From positions 1,054,001-1,118,000 of the forward strand of contig JALJCS010000037.1 in assembly GCA_023055355.1 (NCBI GenBank): a stretch of 64,000 nucleotides of DNA. Reading direction: 5' to 3'. A program made the position numbers and the translations under genes. Under the pieces are notes generated by a model. It made no database searches. It had not been told where the DNA came from and saw only the letters and a list, made by a program, of their open reading frames with translations. Of the stretch, positions 36,560 to 47,722 are shown one piece after another (within the stretch, counting starts at the first letter, position 1; the number at the start of each line of letters is the position of its first letter). The DNA is from Agelaius tricolor (Eukaryota > Chordata > Aves > Passeriformes > Icteridae).

Positions 36560-37037
36560 TGATCCTTTCTGGGGTCCCCAGCTTAGGAAGGACAAGGACA
36601 CATTGGAGAGAGTCCAGAGGAGGACACAAATTTATCAGAGGGATAAATTTGCATAAATTGGGATAAAGCAGCTCTGCTGGGAGGAAAGGCTGAGGGAGTT
36701 GGGACTGCTCAGCCTGGAGAGGAGCAGGCTCTGGGGTGGCCTGACTGGGGTCTTCCAGCACCTGAAGAGGACCTGAAGAAAGATGGAGAGGGGTTGTTTA
36801 CAGCACCTGGAGTGACAGGGCAAGGGGGAACGGCTTCAAACTGACAAAGAACAGGTTTACATGGGATAACAGGAAAAAATTCTTTGCTGTGGGGCTGGTG
36901 AGGCCTTGGCACAGGTTGCCCCATCCATGGAAATGCCCATGGCCAGGCTGGATGGAGCTCTGAGCAATCTGGTGCAGTGGAAGATGTCCCTGGAACTAGA
37001 GGAGCTGTGAGCTCCTCAACCCATTCCATGATTCCCT
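36560..37037 (+). mobile_element. CR1 LINE, sense, about 480 bp
   Basis: Sense counterpart of the long antisense copy. It shows 'gagagagtccagaggaggac', 'ttgggactgctcagcctgga', 'cacctggagtgacagggcaa', 'cggcttcaaactgacaaaga', 'atggccaggctggatggagc' and the tail 'cattccatgattccctta'. The closing part of ORF2 and the 3' end are present; stops disrupt the frame. Confidence 0.95.
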
Positions 37038-37874
37038 TAGAGGTCTCTGAGCAAGTGCAAATGCCCTGCTACAGGCACCAGCAATTAAAAATTACATCCC
37101 CTGGCTGCTCCATAGCAAACCCAGAAACAACAGCCCTTAATTTGTGCCAGGAATGCAGCATCCAGACATCCTACAGGGATTTGTTTACCACTGATGATGA
37201 AACTTCACAAAAAACTCCTTAAAACCTGACATGTGTATCTCAGTCCAGCTATGAATAAAGATGCTTTCCAAGTCTGGGCTGCAATTTTTGAAACCTGCTG
37301 AGCAGAAAGGTGGTTTGTTAGATATAATTATTAGGAATTTTATAAAACTTTGAAGGTTATTATTGCTCCAGATTAGGTTGAAATGTTTAATTATGAGGAG
37401 AGAGAAGGTTTCTGGGCTTTTCAAAGGGTAGGAGCCTTTATTGATTTTATTAGTCAAAGAAGGTGATAATTTTTACCTTAATAACCAGAGAGCAATTTCT
37501 CCCTTAAACAGTGATTATAAAATACTAGCAGAAATACCACCAGAAAAGTCTGAGGAAGGTCACTCTTTTTTCTTATTTTTTTGTAATCAATCTTACTCTA
37601 TCAAAGGCTGCAGAAATGCAGCAATAATCTAAGTGGAACTGTGGACACTTCTGAACTCGTGGGCAGATGTGGCAATGCCTTTGCTTCTAATTGAGGCTGG
37701 ATCAAATGAAAGCCTTTGGTTGGATGAACTGTAATTGCTTGCTCAGGAGCTGCAAACATGGTCAGCTACCTGAGGTGCTTGTTAAATGTCTCCAGGACTT
37801 CTCAAAGGGGTCTGTGGAAGGCAGGTGGATGTGGCAGCAGGCACAACTTTCCCACAACTTGTCCTGGGCAAGGC
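37038..37874. other. Unlabelled spacer
   Basis: No feature recognised. Confidence 0.5.
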
Positions 37875-38294
37875 TGTGAGAAGATCAGAGAAAAGAATGA
37901 GAAACAATTCTTACCTTCACTTGCTGCAGCTGTGGTTGTGAACATGTGGAATGTGTTATGGAGATCTGTTTACCAGAGGGTGGTTTCTTAATTGGCCACT
38001 GGTGATGGTGTTTGGATTCAAGGACCAATTGGGTCCACCTATATTGGACTGTCTCTAAGGGCGATGGGTTTCTCTAATAAGTGTAGAATAATCAAGTGAT
38101 GGATCAGCCTTCTTGAATCAATGCTAAATATTACCCCTTTGGGGTAATAATTATTATTATAATTAATAATTATTACCCCTGGAGTCAATGCTAAATATTA
38201 CCCCTTTGGGGTAATAATTATTATTATAATTAATAATTATTACCCCTGGAGTCAATGCTAAATATTACCCCTTTGGGGATGCCTGGCAATGACA
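37875..38294 (+). mobile_element. LTR family 4 (solo LTR carrying a tandem array)
   Basis: A plus-strand LTR opening TGTGAGAAGA, with 'cttcacttgctgcagctgtg', 'gaacatgtggaatgtgttat' and 'ttaattggccactggtgatg' in its U3, followed by a 'cagccttcttgaatcaatg' segment. It closes near TGGCAATGACA (38294). The segment after cagccttct recalls the polyadenylation-region module of the other LTR families here, although no aataaa is visible. A 67-bp tandem repeat occupies 38118-38278, inside the 3' part. Possible target-site duplication is imperfect: caaggc on the left (37869-37874) against acaggc on the right. I recognise it as resembling passerine ERVK-like LTRs, from memory only. Confidence 0.72.
38118..38278. 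repeat. 67-bp tandem repeat with hairpin arms
   Basis: Two complete identical units (38118-38184, 38185-38251) and a third cut at 27 bp (38252-38278). Each full unit has a perfect inverted repeat: 16-bp arms (first unit 38141-38156 and 38164-38179) around a 7-base loop. A second nested inverted repeat, nine-base arms around TTT, is centred at 38138-38140. GGGG/CCCC at arm ends flanks an all-AT interior. Confidence 0.96.
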
Positions 38295-39024
38295 GGCGGA
38301 GACTGGCCAGGAATGGCTTCAAACCAGCTGAGCAGCCAGGTGTGATTCACCTGTGGGGGTTTTGTGGGGTTGCACAGGGGGAAGATGTCCCAAGGATGAC
38401 ATCATCCTGCACTGGGAGCTTGTGGTGCCCCCAAACCTCCCTGCACAGCTGGAGAGTCAGGAGCAGGAGGAAGCAAAGCCAAGAATCCCAGATCCTCTGT
38501 GCCATGGGCTGCCAGGCCGGGATGGCTCCTCCATAGCTGGCTCTGGGTTTATTTTGCTGTTATCTTTGGAGAGGAGCTGCCTCACTGGAGGAGGGCAGAG
38601 CTTCAGGCAGCCCAACAACCCCTTCAGCAGCCCAGCTTTGCTGTCCTGCCCAAGGAACCCTGTGGAAAACCATCCCAGGGTGTCCTGTGCACCCAGCACG
38701 TCTCTGCCCTCAATTAACAGCTGCTTTATAACCCCAAAGCATGACGTCCTCCATCCTTCATGCATTTTTTATTTTCTCTAATAGAATTTCCCATTATTCA
38801 TATGAATCTCTAATCCTTTTGTGAATCCTCCAAGGCTCTCGGCTTCAATAACGTCTGTGGCATTGAGTGCCACGTGTTAATTATGTGCTGTGTAGGAAAA
38901 GTATTTCTTACTATCAGTTTTAAATCATTTGCTTTAAAAAAAATAATTTAATGGTTATACCAAGCATAATGGAATATAGAATTGCATAGATAGGGGATAT
39001 CTTGCCTTAAAAATTAATTATGGT
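38295..39024. other. Unlabelled spacer
   Basis: No feature recognised. Confidence 0.5.
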
Positions 39025-39115
39025 TTTCTGAACACTGGGAAACTGAGGCATGAAAGGACACAATGTAAAATTGGTCATTTGCTGCTAAAGATAGAGCCTA
39101 GGAGTTCTGCTTCTT
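39025..39115 (+). mobile_element. MIR-like SINE fragment
   Basis: The order 'gggaaactgaggcatgaaag', then 'ttggtcatttgctgctaaag', then 'atagagcctaggagttctg' follows the MIR core and its 3' side (gaggaaactgaggc, ttgcccaaggtcac, gcagagccgggattcg). Confidence 0.6.
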
Positions 39116-39884
39116 ATATTTTTTTTTCTACAAATAAATAATAAATATGTTTTGCCATATAAAGAACGCTGATTTAGACATTTCAAGTTTTCTTGTTCAT
39201 TTTAAGGAACAATCTCCTTGTTTTGCACTCATAAGGAAAAAAAAAAAAAAGGATTCCTGTCTGATAGAGAGACTGTGTTAGAAGAAATGTCAGTGATCAG
39301 ATTCCACCAAATCAAGTTTACTGTGATCCACAGGGAACCCAAGGTAAACTTCTAGAAAACAAAAGCTTTGAAGACTGAAACTACTGGGAATTCTCAGTGC
39401 TGGACAGGATTAAAGTCATTCTGCTTCTTCTATTGCAGTAATCCCTGAGAGGAGATTTGATTCTCACTCACCACAAATAACTTTATATATTTTACTTGCT
39501 AATATTACTGGGGTGGCATGATGAACAAACTTGTGCAAAATGTAACCTATTTACAAAAGTGTCAAGAAAAGTCTCAGGGATAAAATAAGCACCTCCCTCC
39601 AAAAATATACCTCATCCACACATAGAAAATAGCTGAGGACAGGGAATTACTCTCCTGCTGCTTCTCGCTCATGTGGTGTATATAATGATTTCTGGGAACA
39701 TTTTTATCATGCAGGGATAAAGGAGATGGAAAATAATCATCCTTACTTATCTAAGTATGGTATTTAGATGACCCTCGTTACCCCTGCATTGACTGCCTCC
39801 ACACTTTTGGAGTATTTGTTACACTCTGAAAATCCCATGATGCAAGAGAGTGTTGACAGACTCAAGTTTCAGGAAAAAAAAAAA
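39116..39884. other. Unlabelled spacer
   Basis: No feature recognised; A-runs at 39236-39251 and 39872-39889. Confidence 0.5.
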
Positions 39885-40015
39885 AAAAACCAGGAGAGAA
39901 GAGGTGACTTATTCAAGATTAGAGAGATCTGTAGCAGTGCAGAATCCTGAACCCAGGTCACCCAAGATTTAACTCGGTGCTCTGTGTACTTCTGTAGCCT
40001 CCCTTATTGACCCAG
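39885..40015 (+). mobile_element. MIR-like SINE fragment
   Basis: 'gaggtgacttattcaagatt', 'cagaatcctgaacccaggtc' and 'actcggtgctctgtgtactt' correspond in order to the MIR segments 'aggtgacttgcccaagatca', 'gaattgaacccaggtctcc' and 'agtgctctaaccact'. Confidence 0.65.
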
Positions 40016-43000
40016 GCTTATAACCTGTCTCATCTATCTATAAAGCAGGGATTTATTAGGACAGGGAAATGTCTCAGCAAATGCCACACTCTACCCAAGA
40101 AACCTTTCCTGTTGGAAGTGATATAAGGGAAGATCATGAAAACAGGCAGTTGTAATTTTTTTTTCAGCCCCAAATGGGTTGATTTTAATCGCAGCAAGAA
40201 TTTCATGGGGTGGGAGTGCCATCACATCCCAGCTTGGATGGTCAAATGTCCCAGCCAGACGAGGTGTTTGATGGAGAAGATTGTTGACAGAGGTTTCTGA
40301 AGATTCAGTGACCACTGAGCATCATCTCCTCTTAGTAAAGATGAAAGAGTTTGAGAAGAGGTAGAAAAAAGGACCTGAAATGGTTTTGAGTCTCCAGATT
40401 TAAAAATGCACACGTCCCATATGGATATAGGCAAAATATCACTGCAGTCAAATGTTCTGCAGGGCCTTCTCAATCCTTGCTCACACAACCTCTTTCCCTT
40501 GTTTACAGTTTAATTTAAATTAATGTTTTAATTTTTCAAACAAGCACTGACATTGTTTATGAATGCATTACCACTGAATAATCACTCTTGAATATCAATT
40601 AACTTCAGCAATTTTAAACTACAAAGCCCTTGCAGTCAAAAGCCTGTGCTCACAGGAGCAGATTTGTTTAAAACCACCAAATTCCATCAAGTTTTCAGCT
40701 GTCAGCAGCAATCAGGACTCAATACAGCAAGGAGCTGTATTCCAGAGGAGGATTCTGATGGGATACAGAGTCTGCAGAGCAGTAGGTCAGGACAGAAGCA
40801 GGAAATGCCTTGCACCCCCAGACACAATCCCAATGACAATTAGATGCCATCGAGGTCTGTGGTGAGGTGGGACAGGCTGTGGGGGCAGTTACAAGGTGGG
40901 GAATGAGAAACTGGAATTAGAAATTTGGTTTAATTCTAATTTCCAATTAGAAATTGGAAGTAGAATTGTGGGAAAACAGCAAGAAACAGGGTCTGACTCT
41001 GCACAATGCAGGATCTGCCTTACAGAATCCAAAATAAGTGTATCATCTTCCCATTTCTTGTGCCTGTGCAAGGAGAAATGTTCAGGAGTGACAGCTCAAA
41101 AAAACGAGTCCCAGGCTGGGGGTGCAGCAGTACAGCTGAATTTTAACTTATCCTGAGGACAGGGAGCTGTGAAATTCAACAAAGCTCCTGGCTGAGGGAT
41201 CTTGGTAGGCCTGACCCAGCCTCGGGGAAGAGGCCTGGCCTCTGATTAAACTCTCTGGTGGTTTGGGATTTTCAGGGTTGTTTGCTTTGGTTTTTTTATT
41301 TTTATTTTTTTTTTCCCTACCTAGATGGAAGGAAGACTCAGTTTCCACAGAATTCCTAGTGGATGGATTGTGCTCCACATGGAGCTGAGCAGGGACACAG
41401 CTGGGGTGGCTCTGGGGACCCTTGTGCCACACAGCCCCTGTCCTCAAGGCTCCTTCTTGCTCTCAGCTTCCCCTGCAGCTCTGGCAGCAGGAACTGCAGT
41501 GATCAGCCCTTGGAGAGGGTTTTTCCTCTGGCCTGAGGGGGCCTTTCCTTTGTACCTGTCAACCTGCAAACACAAGAGAGCAATTCCAGCTGCCAGTGAC
41601 TCCCCAGAGCACCAAAGCTCAGCCACAGAAGAGCCTAAGCCAAGGAGATCACAAGCTGTGTTCTGTGGCCACCATTTCCACAACCCCAGATTAGTCCAGC
41701 TCCTCACATGCTGCTCCTGAGGAAGACAGGAGCTGTGTGTGGGTGCCTCAGCCTGCCTCACAGGGGCCCAGCTAACAAATGGAGGCTGCAATATTTCAAT
41801 CAATAGGGAAAAAGAAAAAGAAGAAATGAAGCAGTCAGGGAAGACAGAGACATTATTGATGCTTCTATTACTGCCTGAAATTGGTCACTGTGGAGAAAAA
41901 CAAGTAGCCACAAAGTGGACTTGGCCTGACCTTTTGCTCCTCAGCAGGCAGCAGATTGGTCATTCTGGTCACTGCCAGTGAAAAATGAGGCTGAAATCTT
42001 CTTTTAGTGGATGAGGGAGCAGTGCTCAGTCCCCACAGCAGGAGGGAATGCACAGGTCAAGGAGGAAGCTGTAACCCTCACTGTGGGCTCCACAGAGACT
42101 CCCACATGCCACATTAGGACAGGGAATGCAGGATTGATTTGCTGCTTAACATGAGTGGTGTGTGTTCAAATGTGAGCAGACAGACTGCTCTGACAGGGAG
42201 AGGAGTTTCAGAGTGATGGGCAAAGCAGGGCAGGGAAAGCTGAGAGACCAGCAGTGCAATGAGGCAGGGAAATGGTGAAGAAGGGGATGGAAGAAAGCAC
42301 AGAGAGGAATTTTGGCTACACAGTACTGAGATGTGACAAAGTAAACTGAGAAACCTGTACAAATTCAAAAGGAAGTATCACTGGTGGGGGTCTGTGTACA
42401 AATCACAAACAGGACAGGGCTGCTGGGAACGTGCCTTGAGCTGTTTGATTTTCCAGCATCAGCCTCATTCCATGGTGATGACAATGGGAAGATGCCAGCA
42501 GCTCACATCCCAGGCAGCAGACACAGAACTTAATGTCACAACTCACTTTATAAGTTTTCTGACCAATCACACAAAGCAAAAGCACATTGACAGTAGTTCC
42601 ATCCATTCACCATAAGCACAGGTACCTTTGGTTAAACAATGCTTGCTTATTTCAAATACAATACCTGCTTGTGAGCCTTCAAACACAGCACACAGAGCTC
42701 CATTATTAAGCTTCAAACTTCCTAATGCCTTGCTAGATAAACTTTTCTGTAGCTTAGGGAGTTATTCTAGACAAGTGTTAATACACAGATCATTGTTCTA
42801 TTTGTTTTGCTTTTCTACTTTTTAAATAATTTTTCTGCTGACCAATGGCTGCTGCTCAGCTCTAATCACAGTTCTGCTGTCTCTGAGGCTGCCTTTTGCA
42901 GCTTTCTCAAAACCCTCTGATTTTGTGGATTCCCTCAGGAAGGACAAACTTAGGACTGACCCACAGGGCAGAGAGTCTGGAGTGCCAATTCTGTATGAAC

Positions 43001-45084
43001 TCTTCTACCAACTTCCACATGGCCTTGGATAAAGACTTTCCCAGTTCCACAGCAGCTATAAAAATGCTTTCCTTGCCCCCCTCAAGGGCACTACAATCCA
43101 GAGGGGGGACTTGATACCTTCTGGATACAGGTCAGAAAGTGGAAAGAGAAGATTTTCCAGCAGCAGAGCAAAACTTGTTTGTGTAAGGCCAGTTGGAATT
43201 GGGCAGGCAGGAGGCCCCATCTTGGTGTGGAGGAGAGCAGAGGAGAGATGGGGGAAATAAAAATAAACTAACAGAAAGTAGGAGAAGCTTTGCCAAGTGG
43301 GGAGGTGTTGGCCTGGAGAAAGGGACACCCTCTTCTGCCACACCAGTGTGGCCCAAGGACAATGTGTGTATCCCAAGGAATGTGCTGACATATGACAAAC
43401 TGGCAGAAAATAAATAAATAAATAAATAACAATACTTTGCCCTAAAAGAGAGCAAAATCTTATGAAGTAGCATGTGCAATTTCTTGGTAGAGCAATAGAA
43501 ATTCCACACGGAGAAATTAATTTTATTTTTTTTCTCCCAGTGTGTTTTGTTTTTATCATACCTGCACATTCTACAGCCTCAAAGAACACAAAGACCCATC
43601 GTTTATGCCAACCTGGATGGCTTAACTCCCACAATAAACTTCAAGAAACAGCTCTTACCTTGCCATTACCACTGTGAACTGACTTGGGTGGTGAACTCTG
43701 ATGTAGAACAGACGTCAGAGAAGTGCTCTAAAAGAACAAGTCACAAAGACTCATAGCAAACCTGTTTGGATGCACTTTGGGGAATGTAAATCACTTCAAT
43801 TATTCAAGTGTCACGCTGCTGGGACTCAGGCAGGTCGAGAGTGGTGCACTGAAAGCCAGGGCAGCCCAAAGTGAGCAGGGCAAGGAAGGAGACAAACACA
43901 TTTTCAGCTCAAGCTGCTCCACACGTGCTGAAGCCTGTAAGCATCAACTGCAGCTGTTTATTTACTTAATGAAGGACAGGGCTGAAAGGGTTTGGGCTGC
44001 AAGGTGAAGGAAGAGGAGGAAATAAGGACTGGGCAGTAACAGGAATGAGAGAAGGCAGCAAAGAGTGGGGCAGAAGGAAGGTGTGTATGACACAGGGGTG
44101 ATGGAGCTACCTCCTCTATTTAAAATCTGCTCTGGTATGTGTAGGAAGGTACTCTGAAGAAAGGAGAATATCTTCTACATTTTCCTGGAAATGCAGCAAA
44201 CTGAAGGAAAACTGTGAAATATTTAAATCAATTTATTTGCTTGTGCATCAGACAGGGATGGGGTTGGACTCAGGTCCACTCCCCTGCCCAGCTTACGGCA
44301 GGGTGGGCTCCTCACCTGCCCATGCCTGCTGGCCATAATCCAGCTCTTCTGATATTTAAATGCATTCTTCTAATTAATACCTGAATTGATTAAAGGCCTG
44401 TTTATTATACCCATTTGTTCTTCCAGCATTGTGCTTTTGATTTAATGGCTCTTTTCCTTCCCTGCTGCTGCACCCTGATCTACTTATATACAACAATCCC
44501 TCCTCTCTTTCACCCTTCAGTTTTGCTAAGCTCCTTAGTCAGCTCTTAGAAGAAAAGATCTTCCTTCCCAGACCATAATTTAGTATTCTATTGTTTGAAA
44601 AACACCCGTCAAATGTTCATTATTTCCTCCTCCTCTTTCCTTGGCAAAAATTCAGAATTCTGAGCAAAACCTACTGTAGCACTTTTATTTTTTTCTGTCT
44701 CCTGCTACCAGCAGCAGCACAAAGAGGACTCAAGTTACTGTAGGAGCAGCACAGGTAAACTGTGCAAGCAATTCAGTCATGGAGGAGTTTAATTCCTCCC
44801 ACCCACCTGAAACCTTTTCAATTTACTTTTCAAACCCATTTTTAAGCAGCAAATCCTGCCTGTGACCAAAAAAACACAGGGAGTATTTGCAAGAAATAGT
44901 GTTTATTCATCAGTCAATGGGAATTTTTCGGGTTTGTACAGCTCAGGTTCTGTTCCTTTACAGCTGGTGCAGTTCAGGGAATATCCAGGCACAGATAAAT
45001 GCTGGACTTTGTTGATATGATATCTTGTGTCTCTCTGTACTTAAGGGCTTTAGAAATTGATTAACTGAAACCCTTATCAGGAAG
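40016..45084. other. Long stretch with no gene and no firm repeat
   Basis: Five kilobases without a repeat family I can name. It contains a T-rich tract (41291-41315) and a short (AATA)n microsatellite (43410-43428). The minus-strand frames 43056-43634 (192 codons) and 43132-43569 (145 codons) overlap in different frames and lack domains. Confidence 0.5.
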
Positions 45085-45225
45085 GTAACTATTATAATAC
45101 TCATTTTACTGACGAGGAAAATAGAGCACGAAAAAGCTTAGCAGCAGCACAAGGTTACACAGTGAATTAGTGGCAGGAATACTGATTCCATCTCCCTGGC
45201 CTGACCATTAGACACACTCCCTTAA
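45085..45225 (+). mobile_element. MIR-like SINE, best preserved copy
   Basis: 'actcattttactgacgagga', 'aatagagcacgaaaaagctt', 'cacaaggttacacagtgaat', 'tagtggcaggaatactgatt' and 'ctgaccattagacacactcc' follow the full MIR core and 3' side in order. This is the clearest of the ancient SINE fragments in the window. Confidence 0.8.
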
Positions 45226-45969
45226 TCTGAATCTTCCCCCAAGCCCTCTGCCTAATTTTATGTGCTTTTAAAAAAAAAAAAAAAAAATAATTTTGCCCTG
45301 CCTTTCTACATTTTCTAGCCTGGCTGGGAGCTACGGGAGAAACCTTGCCTATAACAAAAAGTTGGGCTCAGCAATATTTTAAGTATGACAAGGAAAAAAA
45401 ACCCAAAAACCTCCCAGAACGAGCACATTCTCCTAAGATCTTCAGCCTGAATTTGCAGCTTCAGAGAATTGAGCTAAGCCAGGGAATAGCTGGGTGCTTT
45501 ATATGAAGCAAACTTCTTAAGGCTTTGCATTCATGCATTATAAGTAGCTTCATTCTATATCTAAGTTACTTATATGGCTCCTAATTACCACAGGATCCTA
45601 ATGCCTCGCCCTAATGTGTTTATCCTTGATGCAGCCCAGTGGTGCAAGAGTGTTGAGCCTCCTGCTCCACAGGCAAATTTTGTGGTGCAGAAGGCTCCAA
45701 AAAATTCAGTCTTTGGGGGGATTTTTAGGCTGAGTCTTCCTCTACCTCCCCTGCCAAAATCAGACTTCATGTTACACTTGGGATTGCCTCAGCCTTGTGG
45801 GGCAGGCTCTGGGCACCAGCCTGGTGTGGAGAGGTCCTTGCAATCTGTATTTAAATACAAAATTAGACATTTCAGTGTGTTTCTTTTTTTTATTATTATT
45901 TTTGTTTGGTTGGTTTTCTTGTTGTTGTTTTTTTGGGTTTTTTTTTACTCAAGGAGTGTGTGGCAGAGG
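45226..45969. other. Unlabelled spacer
   Basis: A-run at 45269-45286 and T-rich tract at 45886-45946; nothing else recognised. Confidence 0.5.
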
Positions 45970-46147
45970 GAATTCTATTGGGAACCATTAAGGCTGGGAA
46001 AGACCTCCAGGATCATGCAGTCCAGCCTGTGACTGATGCTCACCTTGTCACCCAGCCCAGAGCACTGAGTGCCAGCCCCAGGGAGGGGATCCTGCCTGGA
46101 CATCCCCTTCCAGTATTCCACAGCCCCTTCTGTGAGGAAATTCCACC
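45970..46147 (-). mobile_element. CR1 LINE 3' fragment, antisense
   Basis: 'ggaaccattaaggctgggaa', 'agacctccaggatcatgcag', 'caccttgtcacccagcccag', and 'agccccttctgtgaggaaat' are the reverse complement of a CR1 3' end. The CACCTTGTC block matches the 24927-25345 copy, so both belong to one subfamily. Confidence 0.88.
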
Positions 46148-47649
46148 ACAGTGAAATTGCTGCGAGCACTTTCCTGGTTTATCAACAGCGACAAATCCTG
46201 ACTGAAATTAGAGTGAGATATGAAAGAAAACACCAGCAATGGGAGTCCTTTTCAGGGCTGAAATGCAGGAAAACTTAGAACAAAAGTTATAAGACAACAG
46301 CCAGTGATTTTTCATGAGCCTGAGAGAAGTTTCTTCTTGCTCCCATCTCCAGTTTAATCATTAAAATGGATTTATGAGCAGGAGGTGCTCTGGATTGATC
46401 ATCTGTACAAGGAGCCCATTTCATTGTAAGTTTAGAGATTGCAGCCCTGTGCCAAGAAGTGTTCTTCAGGGCTTTTGGGCACCTAAAATGTTGTTAAAAT
46501 CTTAATCTAGTCCTTTTGCCCAGGAGCAAATCCTACCTGTAATTATTAGGACCAGGAATGCTCACCTAGTCCAGGAATCTGACTACTTGAACATTTGTCT
46601 CCATAAGCTTTACACTTTAATAAATAATTTACCCCCAAAATGCACTTAAATTAGATCTATAATTCCAGCATGAGGCTCTGGTGGTGTGAGGAGACCTCCT
46701 GACTTTGCTCCGATCATTTATAATGCCACCATAAGTCATCGGTGGAATTGCAGCATTCTTATTTATAGCAGCGCTTATATTGTTCCTTATATCGTTTATT
46801 ATCCTCATTTGGAATGGCCCCAGCTCGTCAGGAGGAAGAGATGCTGCACAGCCACCAGCTTAGGCTATTTCTTAGCACAGAAATGGGCCCTTCCTGAGGA
46901 AGCAGAGATGATATCAGGGAAAGGATGGATATAAATTGCATGGACATCCTGTCCTCATTTCTGCCGGTCCTTCCATTCAGTCTGGGGAGGATTAAGGGGA
47001 TGGCACAGAGCCTGAAGCTTCTGGTGATCATTTTGCTTCTACTTTCCATCTTGAGGAGGGCATGCTGAACTCCTGACACTGCTCTGACCCGTGAGGAACT
47101 TGCACAGGGAAGGGGACAAGAAATGATCACACAAAGACACACCCTCCTCTCCTACACTATTCAGGTAAGAGCCTGAATCCAAATCAAATCAAATCACATC
47201 CTCTGCAAGTACAAATCACGTCCTCTTTCCTGCTAGAAGCAGGTTAAAATTAATAAATCGGGGATTTCAAAAAATATATATATAATAAAAAAGTCAAATT
47301 TAAGATCACCCAGGTATCCCCAATGGTTTTTCTTTCCAGATGCATTATGATAATTTTCAATGACATCATCTCACACTATTTTTACCAGAGATTTTTTTCC
47401 TTTTAATGGGTAGGAGATGAGCATGATCTCCAAGGTGGAGGTGAGGGGGGGGAACAGAACCGTGCTTCACTTTATCTCAAACTGTTCATGCAGAATCCAA
47501 CTTGCAGCAGCTGTTCAGCACGACACACCAGAGTCCAGATAATTAAAAGCACTTAAAAGCAGAATATTTCAATGGGAAAAGTTGCAAGCACAGCCCCTAA
47601 GAAGCCATTGCACTGCCACTGTCCTGCCTTGCCAAGGGCAGTCCTAAAC
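46148..47649. other. Unlabelled sequence
   Basis: No repeat recognised. The interval 46690-46815 is notable for several CpG and TTATAGC-like motifs in otherwise AT-rich DNA. A dinucleotide AT run lies at 47273-47283. Confidence 0.45.
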
Positions 47650-47722
47650 ACAGGGGTAGAATTGGATGATGTCTTTAACTGTCCCTTCCAACCCAAACTT
47701 TTCTATGATTCTATATGTAGCA
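47650..47722 (+). mobile_element. CR1 LINE 3' tail fragment
   Basis: A very short sense tail: 'aattggatgatgtctttaac', 'tgtcccttccaacccaaact' and 'tttctatgattctata'. About 70 bp. Confidence 0.85.

Noticed and set aside
38118..38278. Regular repeats as a CRISPR array
   Set aside because: Contiguous identical 67-bp units with no variable spacers, in a eukaryotic sequence.
39872..39889. A-run as the tail of a processed pseudogene
   Set aside because: No coding similarity upstream and no flanking duplication; such A-runs are frequent here.
42520..43110. Possible further antisense LTR
   Set aside because: The texture (inverted CCAAT, AT-rich middle) recalls bird LTRs, but no second copy, clean ends or duplication are present in the window.
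43056..43634. 192-codon minus-strand frame
   Set aside because: Low-complexity hydrophobic stretches, overlaps another frame in a different phase, no recognisable family.
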